Of a stretch of DNA of 64,000 nt, positions 21,501 to 29,863 are shown one piece after another. Below the pieces are notes generated by a model. That model searched no databases, had not been told where the DNA came from, and worked only from the letters and a program-made list of their open reading frames with translations. Within the stretch, counting starts at the first letter, position 1. Each line of letters begins with the position of its first letter. This DNA comes from Polytrichum commune (lineage: Eukaryota; Streptophyta; Polytrichopsida; Polytrichales; Polytrichaceae): contig OX485803.1 in assembly GCA_950295325.1 (NCBI GenBank), forward strand, positions 37,401,554 to 37,465,553, given 5' to 3'. Both the position numbers and the translations under genes were made by a program.

Positions 21501-23898
21501 ACCTTTGCTAGTGCCCCTTAACTTATCTTGACCGCTTCCCAACTCTAGCAAGTGTCACAAGTTAAACCTGCACATCCCACACACGTGCATGGTTAGCTCC
21601 CCATGTTGCGGACCTCCAAGGTCATGGCTTGGTAACCAACCCTTCTACACATGCATTCGGGAGTCGGGACTCTCCCCTTAGTAGGTAGACAATGATTAGA
21701 TGTGAACTTCCATCCATGAAAGTCCACTCTTGAATTGATCATCGAGTTGCCAAATCAACATTACAACAACCCGAAGCATAGTTGTCAAGTATGCTTCGGG
21801 TGGGGTCGGTCGGCAACGCTATCTCACCCATATAAGTCTCTAGGACTTTAAACAGGGCCCCTACCCCCACCGTCAAGTAACTTTTTGTCTCTCTCTTAAG
21901 GGTTGGGGCCAAGTAGACATTTTTCCTTAACCGCTGGGACTGAAAGCCCCCAGCAGCTTCAGACCTGCATAACTTTGTCGTGTGATCTCTGCTTCTATCA
22001 AACGACCACTCCAGTGGTCCGACTTTATGGGTCATGATGTAAACCGGCCTCAAAGAGCATGTCATTTCAGCGTCTTTATTTAATCATGAGTCATGCAATA
22101 TACAACTTAAACATAGGCGGGTAATAAAAAAATATTGACCATATAAGGCCCATATTCCTTAGTTTCTAGAAATTATATGGATGTTATATGTATAAATATG
22201 TCACAAGTACATTCTTCAGATAGTGATCTTGCCGTATTGCTTCCCATTTTGGTAAGCTTGTGGATCCGGCATGTGTATCCATCACGAAGTTTGTTGTGCC
22301 GTCCGGTTAATTATCTAGCGCATTGTGATTGAATGTTTCCAACTTAAATCATATTTTTCTCCAATGTCAGCCTAATTGCGTGCTGATTGTGTTACGTGAC
22401 ATTGTGTCAAGTATCAAGCCATATATTGGTTAGTTAGTTTTTAGGCTGATTAATCATGTTGCTTAGTTTATAGGCTAAGCTTTATGTTAGTTTAACCCTC
22501 AGGGAAATTACCCATGTTAAGAGAGTTGTTTCGGAGTTATTTTTGTCTTTTGGGACCTTGTCACCTTTTAGAAGGTTCCCACCCCCTTGCCGTGAGACCC
22601 ATTTAAGGTTGGGCTTGGCATTCTTGTCAAGTCGAGTCTTGTAGTTGTGTGTGTGTGAGAGAGAGGACTTGTGTTGTAATGTTGCTTCAAATATGACAGA
22701 TTGTAAGTGAGCAAAGTTGATAAGTGTTTTTTCATCTACTTCTACACTCTTGGATTTTCCCCGTGTGGAGTGAGAGATAGCTTGCATATTACAAGTGAAT
22801 AGAAAATTCTTTATGAATATTAAGAGAGGTCATGCCTCGTTCATTACCTTATCTTAGATATATTACTCATTCATTGAGAATGTGTTAGTAGCACACTTGT
22901 TGTTGTTGTTTTGTTGCATGTTTTTTTGGTTATGTTTTTTCACACGACAACTCGGTCAACCGGTCACCAAAACTAAATCAAGGATATACAATTTTAATGT
23001 CTTAGTCACGTGGTCCCTTCTCTCCATCTCATACCCCGATCGCACCAAACTTTCCGTCCAGTTCCAACTATGAAATTGTTGGGGATTATGTTTAGATTTA
23101 GATGTTGGCCCATCATTTTTCACGTTATTACGCCATAGATGCTGATAGATGGTGTCCGAAGTGGTTGGTGTGATCAATCCCTCAGGTTGAGATTGTGGGC
23201 CCGTTCACATGGGGTCCCAAGTCCTATGTCCCGGTTCACTTGAGGTCAATCCGTTCAATCTCAGCCGTTGAGAGCATAGAATTTGGGACTTACCACTTTA
23301 CACGGGGTTCCAAGTCTTCAACCCCCAAGTATGACGTGAATGTCTACATGACATCACTTTTTAGAGTTTAGGTTCCAAACCTGTGTTGAGAGTTGGGTCA
23401 AGCAAAATTTGTTTACATAAGATAACCGAGATATTATAAAAACCCTAATTTCTGATGGGGTCCTTGAGACTCAAAAGTGGGGACTTTGCCTCCATGCTGG
23501 AACTTGTTGACATGAGTGGGACTTGGAACCTCATGTGAACTCGCTCTCAGATGGCATAACATTACTCAACTCCATGGTTGCATTTTGTGGGACCAAGTAT
23601 CAAACAAGCATGATTCTTCTTCTTTAATTACGAGATCCCCGTTTACCATGATTACTCATGCTATGTACTATAGAATCTTTATCATCAACTATAATTTATA
23701 ATATTTAAAAAAAAACCACCATCTCTTTCTTTGTAAATAAATCATCAAACACAATATTCATTAAAATGAGAGTTTTCCAGTGAATTGAGAGTACATAAAG
23801 CAAACTATTAATCCAAGAATGAAATGAAAACCACTGGAAAGTTGTAGAGTACAAGTAAAAAAAAATAACATTTGATTTTCCACCGTAAATTCCGCCGT
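21500..23898. other. Intergenic, possibly LTR-derived, nothing firm
   Basis: No gene is seen. The segment around 22380-22860 has the composition of a plant LTR (GT-rich with CTTGTAATG-like words), but no matching second LTR, primer-binding site or polypurine tract could be shown. Confidence 0.3.
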
Positions 23899-24173
23899 AG
23901 TTTCCATTAAAATGAGAGTATGTTAAGCTGGGAAATCGACTCATTTAGGTCGACTCAACCTAAATTGACAACATATTGTCCTCATTTAGGTCGACTCAAC
24001 CTAAATTGACAAAATATTGTCCTCATTTAGGTCAACTCAACCTAAATTGACAAAATATTGTCCTCATTTAGGTCAACTCAACCTAAATTGATAAAATATT
24101 GTCCTCATTTAGGTTGACTCAACCAAAATGAGTCGATTTCCCAGCTTAACATACTCTCATTTTAATGGAAACT
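23899..24173. mobile_element. Foldback element: 48-bp perfect arms around 41-bp tandem repeats
   Basis: The left arm 23899-23946 starts AGTTTCCATTAAAATGAGAG. The right arm 24126-24173 is its exact reverse complement over 48 bp. Between them lie four 41-bp units starting at about 23939, 23980, 24021 and 24062, plus a 22-bp partial fifth; the unit contains CTCATTTAGGT, GACTCAACCTAAATTGA and AATATTGT. Part of the first unit overlaps the arm. Each unit itself holds a small inverted pair (TTTAGGT / ACCTAAA). No clear target duplication and no ORF. Confidence 0.9.
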
Positions 24174-25134
24174 CCACGTCTGAAGTATAATCTAGTATTT
24201 ATCAACCTAACATGACTTTTAGGTGTCCAAATGGCCAATATTATTTTGAGCGGATCCCACTCTCTCAAAATATTGAATATCGTGTTATCATCATCATCAT
24301 CATCATCAAGAAGTTGCTTAGGAATGTTAGAGGGAGAGAATGTTGGAAATTGTGGATTTAGTTGAACCGTCTAGGGGGTTACCTTAGGCGCCAGGGCACA
24401 CACCGACCTAAACCCCCGACTCAAGAATATTACGTGTGTCGTCCACTCACCACTTGACAAGTGTCATCGAGCTTAGCTGGCGGGCTGAGGGGTCCAGCGG
24501 TTGAGGGTACTAATAAGTTATACTGGCGTACTCAAGGCTCACGTGAACTGTTACAGAAGCCGCAGTTGTCGCCCCAATCTTCCAAAAAGCAGGCCTCGCC
24601 CTTCCATACGCGGCTGGAAGGAAGAGAATAGAATATAATGGTCTTGGGAGCCCAATAATATCATTAACTGTGGAGATTAACTGCTCAGTACGATTAACTG
24701 AGCCTTGTACTACACCGTTTGATGGTGTTTAACTTAGTGCCACGTACACTAAACTAGATGCCTAGAGGTCTTCATAGTGTCATGTTTGCTAATTGCCAAT
24801 ACGATATTATGCATCAACGTAAGTTACTTCTGAGGTTGAAAGTTGTTTGAATTTTGATATTTACTGTAGCACATTGGGAGCCTTGGGATGATACTTTTCT
24901 CTGTTTTAGTGTGTCATGTGTTTATAGTTTAGTATCCAAGAGGAAGATATTGTTGAGCATACTAATGTCAAGTATCATTTGTGTGTACTTTAGTCAATGT
25001 ATAGACTATTGTAACAGAGGCATACATCTCTTAATATTGTTAAGAAATACTCATGTCAAGATATTAGGTAGCACACTTGACCGCATGGTGTCATGAGGCG
25101 ACCCTAATGGTGAACTTGTTGGTCATTAGTGTAA
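24174..25134. other. Intergenic with (ATC)7 microsatellite
   Basis: A trinucleotide ATC run lies at 24288-24308. The following 300 bp are less AT-rich than their surroundings (about 24340-24640) without an ORF; they might be a degraded LTR, but no pair was found. Confidence 0.35.
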
Positions 25135-25297
25135 CACCTTAAAATAAGGTAAGTGACATTATTAGGATTTTTTTTTTACAAGGAATGACAAATAATGGTA
25201 GGTTTGCATCTAGTGTTAGTGACACTACACATGTGGTTTACAATTAACATTTGGCAAGACAAATAGAATTGGTGACACTAGACTATAATATTTAGTG
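25135..25297. mobile_element. Partial copy of the CACTAAATATT MITE
   Basis: The segment CATCTAGTGTTAGTGACACT through GACAAATAGAATTGGTGACA and the ending TATTTAGTG matches the right halves of 16561-16945 and 42628-43018. Most of the left half is missing. TA follows at 25298-25299. Confidence 0.65.
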
Positions 25298-25599
25298 TAT
25301 TGTTAGAGCTGAAAGGTAAGTAAGTCTAAAAAGTCTCAAGTCTTTCTACCAACTTGATCATCAACTCCATACTAGTGGCTATCTCGCAAAAGCCATTGCA
25401 CTTCGCCATTTTAGAGAAATTAGGTATTTTGTCACCTTCATGACTTGTAGTGGCCTGGGTAGAAGGCTTTTGGTTTTTGAACTTCAAAATCACTTTCATT
25501 TCATTTCATTGAGAGGGCTGGGTACGTGAACATGTAAGACTAAGAGAACTTTCTTTGCTTTAGGCCCTTAAAGTAGACAACCCTTGTTCGGTTACTTTT

Positions 25600-25826
25600 C
25601 GATTGGAAAACCTCTGTTTGAGTGGTACATAGTTAAGTGTGGATCTAAGAACTGACACCAATAGACACGCGTTTAAAGGAAGTTGGACTACACGCTCAAA
25701 TTTAACTAACTATGTTAGACTCAATAGTTGACATGAATGAGAAGGGGGGGGGGGGCTATATGACCACTTAATGAGCACAAAAATCTTCACTTTGATGACG
25801 AACAAGACATTCATATGAACTCCAAA
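25600..25826 (+). repeat. Dispersed repeat family R, copy A (left part, split by the LINE)
   Basis: It contains the family words GATCTAAGAAC, GACACCAA, TTGGACTACACGCTCAAA and CTCAATAGTTGACATGAATG. It continues after the LINE at 28978-29110 (CATGAGGAAAGAGACTACAA, GATTTGGGATTTGCTT). Other copies are near 37.8, 38.3, 49.9, 50.9, 54.9 and 63.5 kb. A G12 run sits at 25744-25755. Confidence 0.75.
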
Positions 25827-27374
25827 CTACAATCCCAAAAATACCTAGACAAACTCTATACATATGGCATAACCACTCTATCACAAATCTTAAACAAAAC
25901 TAATACATCCATCCTTACCCCCGAAGAATTCTGCATCACATACAAAAACGCACCCAAAACCATTAAGGCGGCACTACAACAAGCACAAATACTATTTCCT
26001 CAACCACAACAACCCGCACCCCAAACAACACCCCAAACAACACAACACCCGACACAAACCACCGACCCCAACCTAAACCCAATACTTGGGAACGCCATAC
26101 ATAAAATCATTAAAGAAAAAACTATCACAAGAAAGGATAAATGGGGAGCACAAGCCATCAAAACAACATACTTATGCCAATGGCAGACCACGAACAACAC
26201 CACACATCAATGGCGCACAGAAGAAGACTTACTCCACCCGGACAACATATTCTTAAACCATAACCTATTAACCATCACACAATACCACACCGCAACCACA
26301 ACACAAAACACCACTAACACATATGCCAATTACCTTACCAATACCCAAACAAAAGACACTAAGTTTATACATCCACCACTAACAATCACCAACCTCACCC
26401 TAAACATTCATGAATGTAACCCCGACAAAGATATCATAACCAACAAACCGTCCATAACAACACACGCATTAGGAGCAAATATATATGACCAAAAAGGAAA
26501 CTACATAGCTACCCTTACCCTCGAAAGGTTACATTGGCTATGGAACCAATTCTCTCACAACACCCTTCAACACCTCACTAACTTCCTACAACCACCACCA
26601 CAAGATTTTAAAACAGAAATCCTATGGCTCCTTCAAAGATACATAACTATACTCCCCAGGAAAAAGCCAAAAACTATCCAACCAAACAACCTACACCAAA
26701 CACTACCCCCCGAAATCACCAAAACACTCATAGAATCCTTCCAAATTACACACTCATACTACTCATCCCCCCTCACTTGCCCTACCCAACTCACCCAATA
26801 TAACTCCCCACACACTCGAGACATACTATTTGGATCAATAGGCAAAGCAAATTCGGCCAAATGGACAGGGCATGGACTAGTGTTTCCCACGGACCACAAT
26901 ACAACCCTCGAAGCCCTCCACTGGGCTAGAATGGCCGCTAAAGAGGATGCACAAACAATCACTATCCTAATAATAAACCACAAGGATTGGACACCACAAC
27001 AAATTCCACTCACAAACCCGGACATACACATCCTAGCCACAATCCCACCACACACTATAACATACAACCCCACGCCAGAATGGCCAAAATACTACCAATA
27101 CACCGAACCATCCCTTACATCAATCATATGCGTACACAACCAAAGAACCATACTAAATAACACCCATATACCAACCGCATTACAAAGAATACTCAAAAAC
27201 ACTACACATACACACATAGACATCCACCCCATTAAACCCACACCCACACATTACGAAGTTAAATTCTCTAACGCATGGAAAAATGCCCCTAAAACTACCC
27301 CCCCCCCCCCCCCAAACCATAAACACCCACATAATTCCCCTACCAAGCACATTCACAAACACATACCCCCTTAA
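25815..27374 (+). CDS. LINE polyprotein, upstream frame: connector plus PCIF1-like methyltransferase-like region
   Basis: This is an open frame of 519 codons, but its ATG lies in the target-site duplication, so the natural protein begins further upstream and was lost. Residues about 8-55 resemble the connector that follows the reverse transcriptase in many LINEs (LYTYGITTLSQILNK). Residues about 115-140 (YLCQWQTTNNTTHQWRTEEDL) faintly resemble a chromodomain. Residues about 310-440 resemble PCIF1-type RNA N6-adenine methyltransferases: FGSIGK at 339-344, W-rich strands, ILATIPPHTITYNP and a closing SIICVHNQ. The family's NPPF catalytic motif is not intact; VFPTD sits roughly there. Activity is therefore doubtful, and the assignment is a reading by eye. 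The frame ends in proline-rich sequence read out of frame past the C16 run. Confidence 0.6.
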   Translation: MNSKLQSQKYLDKLYTYGITTLSQILNKTNTSILTPEEFCITYKNAPKTIKAALQQAQILFPQPQQPAPQTTPQTTQHPTQTTDPNLNPILGNAIHKIIKEKTITRKDKWGAQAIKTTYLCQWQTTNNTTHQWRTEEDLLHPDNIFLNHNLLTITQYHTATTTQNTTNTYANYLTNTQTKDTKFIHPPLTITNLTLNIHECNPDKDIITNKPSITTHALGANIYDQKGNYIATLTLERLHWLWNQFSHNTLQHLTNFLQPPPQDFKTEILWLLQRYITILPRKKPKTIQPNNLHQTLPPEITKTLIESFQITHSYYSSPLTCPTQLTQYNSPHTRDILFGSIGKANSAKWTGHGLVFPTDHNTTLEALHWARMAAKEDAQTITILIINHKDWTPQQIPLTNPDIHILATIPPHTITYNPTPEWPKYYQYTEPSLTSIICVHNQRTILNNTHIPTALQRILKNTTHTHIDIHPIKPTPTHYEVKFSNAWKNAPKTTPPPPPNHKHPHNSPTKHIHKHIPP

Positions 27375-28824
27375 ATTCCACCCACAACAGTGCACATATA
27401 CGGATGGATCATTCACCCCCCCGACCAAAAACTCCGAAGGCCAAATAGAAGGAAACACTGCAGGATCGGGAGTATATAGCCCTAACAACAACACAAAAAT
27501 CTCAGAAAGACTACCAGGCTACCAAAACATACTTAGAGCCGAACTCAATGCAATTCTCATTGCCGTTAAAAATATACAACTCACTAAAATAGACACACAC
27601 ATATTTACAGATAGCCTTAACAACATATATCTAATTAACAACCACATCCACCGCCCAACATCACAACACCACCACCCAGACAAATTACTCATAGCAGCAA
27701 TAGTACGACATATATACTGGACCCCACACAAAATACACATACATAAAGTACGGGCTCATACAGGCATCACCGGAAATGAAATAGCAGATGCACTAGCAAA
27801 CGAAGGAACTACCAAAGAAAAACCGAATACCACCCCACGTATACACACTGCCCACTCGACCCCATACTGGCTAGCAAGCTGCCCAACAGCCACACACGAC
27901 GGAGCCATCCGTAACTTACGTACATTCATAACCAAAGAACACAAAACAAATGAAGCAGGACTAGCCAAACATAAATTCCCATACGTAGACAAATGGCTAT
28001 CCAATACCCAAATAAACCAAAAACTCTCCAACCATTTTTGGCAAGACGAGAAAATCCCGGATACCCAAATCACCCAAACACTCAAATTCAGATACGCCCA
28101 ATATATGGGTAACCACAGGAAAAACATATTTTGGCCTATCACACACCCAAACCCCAATTGCACGCTATGCCATAAAAATGAACGTGACACATGGCCTCAC
28201 CTACTATCCACATGTGAGCACCCATTCCTTAAAGGACTTAGAATTGCACGACACAACAAAGCAGTACATCTCATCGCCCAAACATTACAAGCCAACAAAA
28301 ATACCAGATTCTTTACACTAACAAACGCAGGTCACTTTAATAACCAACCACAAGAACAAACAGTACCGGAATGGCTGCTCCAATGCACTTGCCACCCAAA
28401 CCCATGCCAATGCCTCGCCAAACTAAGACCGGACATCCTATGCATACTCGGAGCACCAAAACAAATACAACCACCTATATCACCCTCTCCCGAACATATG
28501 ATCCAATTCATTGAATTCACATACTGCCATGATAGATTCCCAGAACAAGCCATCACACACAAACATGCCAAATATGACCCACTAAATAACATCATCCAAA
28601 ACAATGGTTGGAAAACCAACCCCCTCATAACCATCACGGCAGGAGTAAGAGGAGCCATACACGAACAGTCCATTGAAAATCTCACAAAAATAAACATCCC
28701 AAAATCAAATATCAAAAAATTGATGAAAGAAATACACCAAAACGCCATCAAATACCTTACCTACTTAGTACTAAATAAAAGAAAACTAGACAACAAACAA
28801 CAACCCGTACCCCCTCCTAATTAA
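27283..28824 (+). CDS. LINE polyprotein, downstream frame: RNase H, CCHC knuckle, restriction-like endonuclease-like end
   Basis: Frame of 513 codons, one base out of step with the upstream frame; the ATG given is only the first in frame, and translation would have to pass the C16 run. RNase H residues are all visible: D41 in YTDGSF, E87 in RAELNAIL, D110 in IFTDSLNNI, and H159 and D169 in VRAHTGITGNEIADALA. Then follow a C-x2-C-x9-H-x4-C knuckle (CTLCHKNERDTWPHLLSTC) and, close after it, an ARHN motif. This order is known from LINEs that use a restriction-like endonuclease. The C-terminus has LRPDILCI and MIQFIEFTYCHD, which could supply the PD...E/D catalytic pair. It ends with a lysine/asparagine-rich helix. 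This arrangement differs from the usual plant L1 (AP endonuclease) LINE. Confidence 0.75.
   Translation: MPLKLPPPPPQTINTHIIPLPSTFTNTYPLKFHPQQCTYTDGSFTPPTKNSEGQIEGNTAGSGVYSPNNNTKISERLPGYQNILRAELNAILIAVKNIQLTKIDTHIFTDSLNNIYLINNHIHRPTSQHHHPDKLLIAAIVRHIYWTPHKIHIHKVRAHTGITGNEIADALANEGTTKEKPNTTPRIHTAHSTPYWLASCPTATHDGAIRNLRTFITKEHKTNEAGLAKHKFPYVDKWLSNTQINQKLSNHFWQDEKIPDTQITQTLKFRYAQYMGNHRKNIFWPITHPNPNCTLCHKNERDTWPHLLSTCEHPFLKGLRIARHNKAVHLIAQTLQANKNTRFFTLTNAGHFNNQPQEQTVPEWLLQCTCHPNPCQCLAKLRPDILCILGAPKQIQPPISPSPEHMIQFIEFTYCHDRFPEQAITHKHAKYDPLNNIIQNNGWKTNPLITITAGVRGAIHEQSIENLTKINIPKSNIKKLMKEIHQNAIKYLTYLVLNKRKLDNKQQPVPPPN
27298..27313 (+). repeat. C16 homopolymer at the frame junction
   Basis: Sixteen C residues lie between the two halves of the LINE polyprotein. 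The upstream frame before it and the downstream frame after it differ by one base, so C15 (or C18) would make the reading continuous. It could be a replication-slippage mutation, an assembly or sequencing length error, or a programmed slip site. Confidence 0.9.
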
Positions 28825-28857
28825 AGATAGCTTGTTGTATTAAAACCCTAGAGCCCA

Positions 28858-28958
28858 CCTCCCCACAGGAGGCATAAAACCATACACTGCATCATGGAAT
28901 ACCGTGATCAGTGCATGGCTAACGGGCTCGCATTCACGCTGGTATCATATACTAGCGT
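28858..28958 (+). other. Two potential 3'-tail RNA hairpins of the LINE
   Basis: Hairpin 1: CCTCC(CCACA)GGAGG at 28858-28872. Hairpin 2: ACGCTGGTA-TCATA-TACTAGCGT at 28936-28958, nine pairs including one G-U. Between them GCTAACGGGCTC is conserved with the second copy. In many LINEs the reverse transcriptase recognises such a 3' structure; that role here is inference. Confidence 0.6.
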
Positions 28959-28977
28959 TACTTTTTCTTTTCTTTTC

Positions 28978-29110
28978 TGAACTCCAAAAATCATGAGGAA
29001 AGAGACTACAACTTGGATTTGGGATTTGCTTCCCATCTCGTACTATCGCATGTGTGGAATCCTAGGAGAAGTGGGCTAGTTGGAAAAGTAGCCATTCAAG
29101 GGTTGTTTGC
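28978..29110 (+). repeat. Dispersed repeat family R, copy A (right part)
   Basis: This continues the repeat interrupted at 25826. It matches 37790-37905 and 38826-38945, where the same sequence is uninterrupted. Confidence 0.7.
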
Positions 29111-29336
29111 CCTATACTTGAAATGCTAGACACATGTTACTCACTTGCTTCATCGATTCAATCAAGCTAGCTAGGGTTTTAAGAATATTAATTTTCTGAC
29201 TGCATATTTATGTTGCAGACACAAGAATGAGTCAAATCACAAACATGAATCAGCATGTCTGGCTTATTTTTTTAAAGTATTCAGAGCAACTTGAACTTGC
29301 AATTTCTGTCACTGTATCTTATTTGGGAGCATGTTT

Positions 29337-29714
29337 CAATACCTTGCGAAATAATGGATGGCAAACCAACCCCCTTATTACCATCACAACAAGAGTTAGA
29401 GGCGCCATACATGAACATTCCATTAATAAGCTCATCAACTTAAAAATCCCAAAACCGGTCATTAAGATCCTCATGAAAAACATACACCAGAATGTCATCA
29501 AATACCTCACATATCTCATTCTAAACAAAAGAAAACTCGAAAGTACCCCCCCATATAATATAATGGAAACAAAAGAAAAACCCAAGCCCACCTCTCAAGA
29601 GGCATAGCACCTATGATGCTGCATCATGGACATCCGCGATGAGCATTAGGCTAACGGGCTCACATTCACGCCGGTACCTTGCTATGGGCGCTACTTTTTC
29701 TTTTTCTTTTCTTA
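29337..29714 (+). mobile_element. Second, severely 5'-truncated copy of the same LINE family
   Basis: It is flanked by an 11-bp duplication, GGAGCATGTTT, at 29326-29336 and 29715-29725. It holds only the last ~70 codons (NNGWQTNPLITITTRVRGAI, ending NKRKLE) and the 3' tail, both similar to the copy ending at 28977. The open frame at 29227-29607 begins in host DNA and only its second half is LINE. Tail hairpins: CCTCT/AGAGG at 29591-29602 and ACGCCGGTA/TATGGGCGC at 29668-29691. Confidence 0.9.
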
Positions 29715-29803
29715 GGAGCATGTTTTTATGGAGAATATATTGAATGGTCATGTTAGTGTGGGCATAGTAAATCCCTACAATTTACATAATGAGGATAGAT
29801 AAA

Positions 29804-29832
29804 TACATACATACATACATACATGTACATAA

Positions 29833-29862
<30 letters not shown>
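29804..29862 (+). repeat. (ATAC)n and (ATAG)n microsatellites
   Basis: Five ATAC units (29804-29823) and seven or more ATAG units (29834-29862), separated by about 10 bp. Confidence 0.9.

Positions 29863-29863
<1 letters not shown>

Larger units (their letters stand above)
25827..28977 (+). mobile_element. 5'-truncated LINE-like retroelement with methyltransferase-like, RNase H and restriction-like endonuclease regions
   Basis: The ends are defined by an 11-bp target duplication, TGAACTCCAAA, at 25816-25826 and 28978-28988. The 3' end is a T/C-rich tail (CTTTTTCTTTTCTTTTC). No reverse transcriptase is present, as expected for a copy truncated at its 5' end during target-primed reverse transcription. 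Coding content in order: a connector region; a stretch like PCIF1-type adenine methyltransferases; RNase H; CCHC knuckle; RPD...IEF endonuclease-like end. The coding strand is strikingly rich in A and C and poor in G. A C16 run at 27298-27313 shifts the frame. The 3' tail (28825-28977) carries two potential hairpins shared with the copy at 29337-29714. Confidence 0.88.

Noticed and set aside
22380-22860. Possible solo LTR
   Set aside because: The composition suggests it, but no TG...CA boundaries with a target duplication and no second copy could be shown.
23939-24124. Possible CRISPR-like array (41-bp direct repeats)
   Set aside because: Repeats are contiguous with no unique spacers, lie inside a foldback element and are in a plant genome.
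26000-28751. Minus-strand frames of 67-144 codons across the LINE
   Set aside because: Shadows of the G-poor plus-strand coding: few stop codons arise on the complement, and the predicted peptides are Trp/Cys/Val-rich with no motif.
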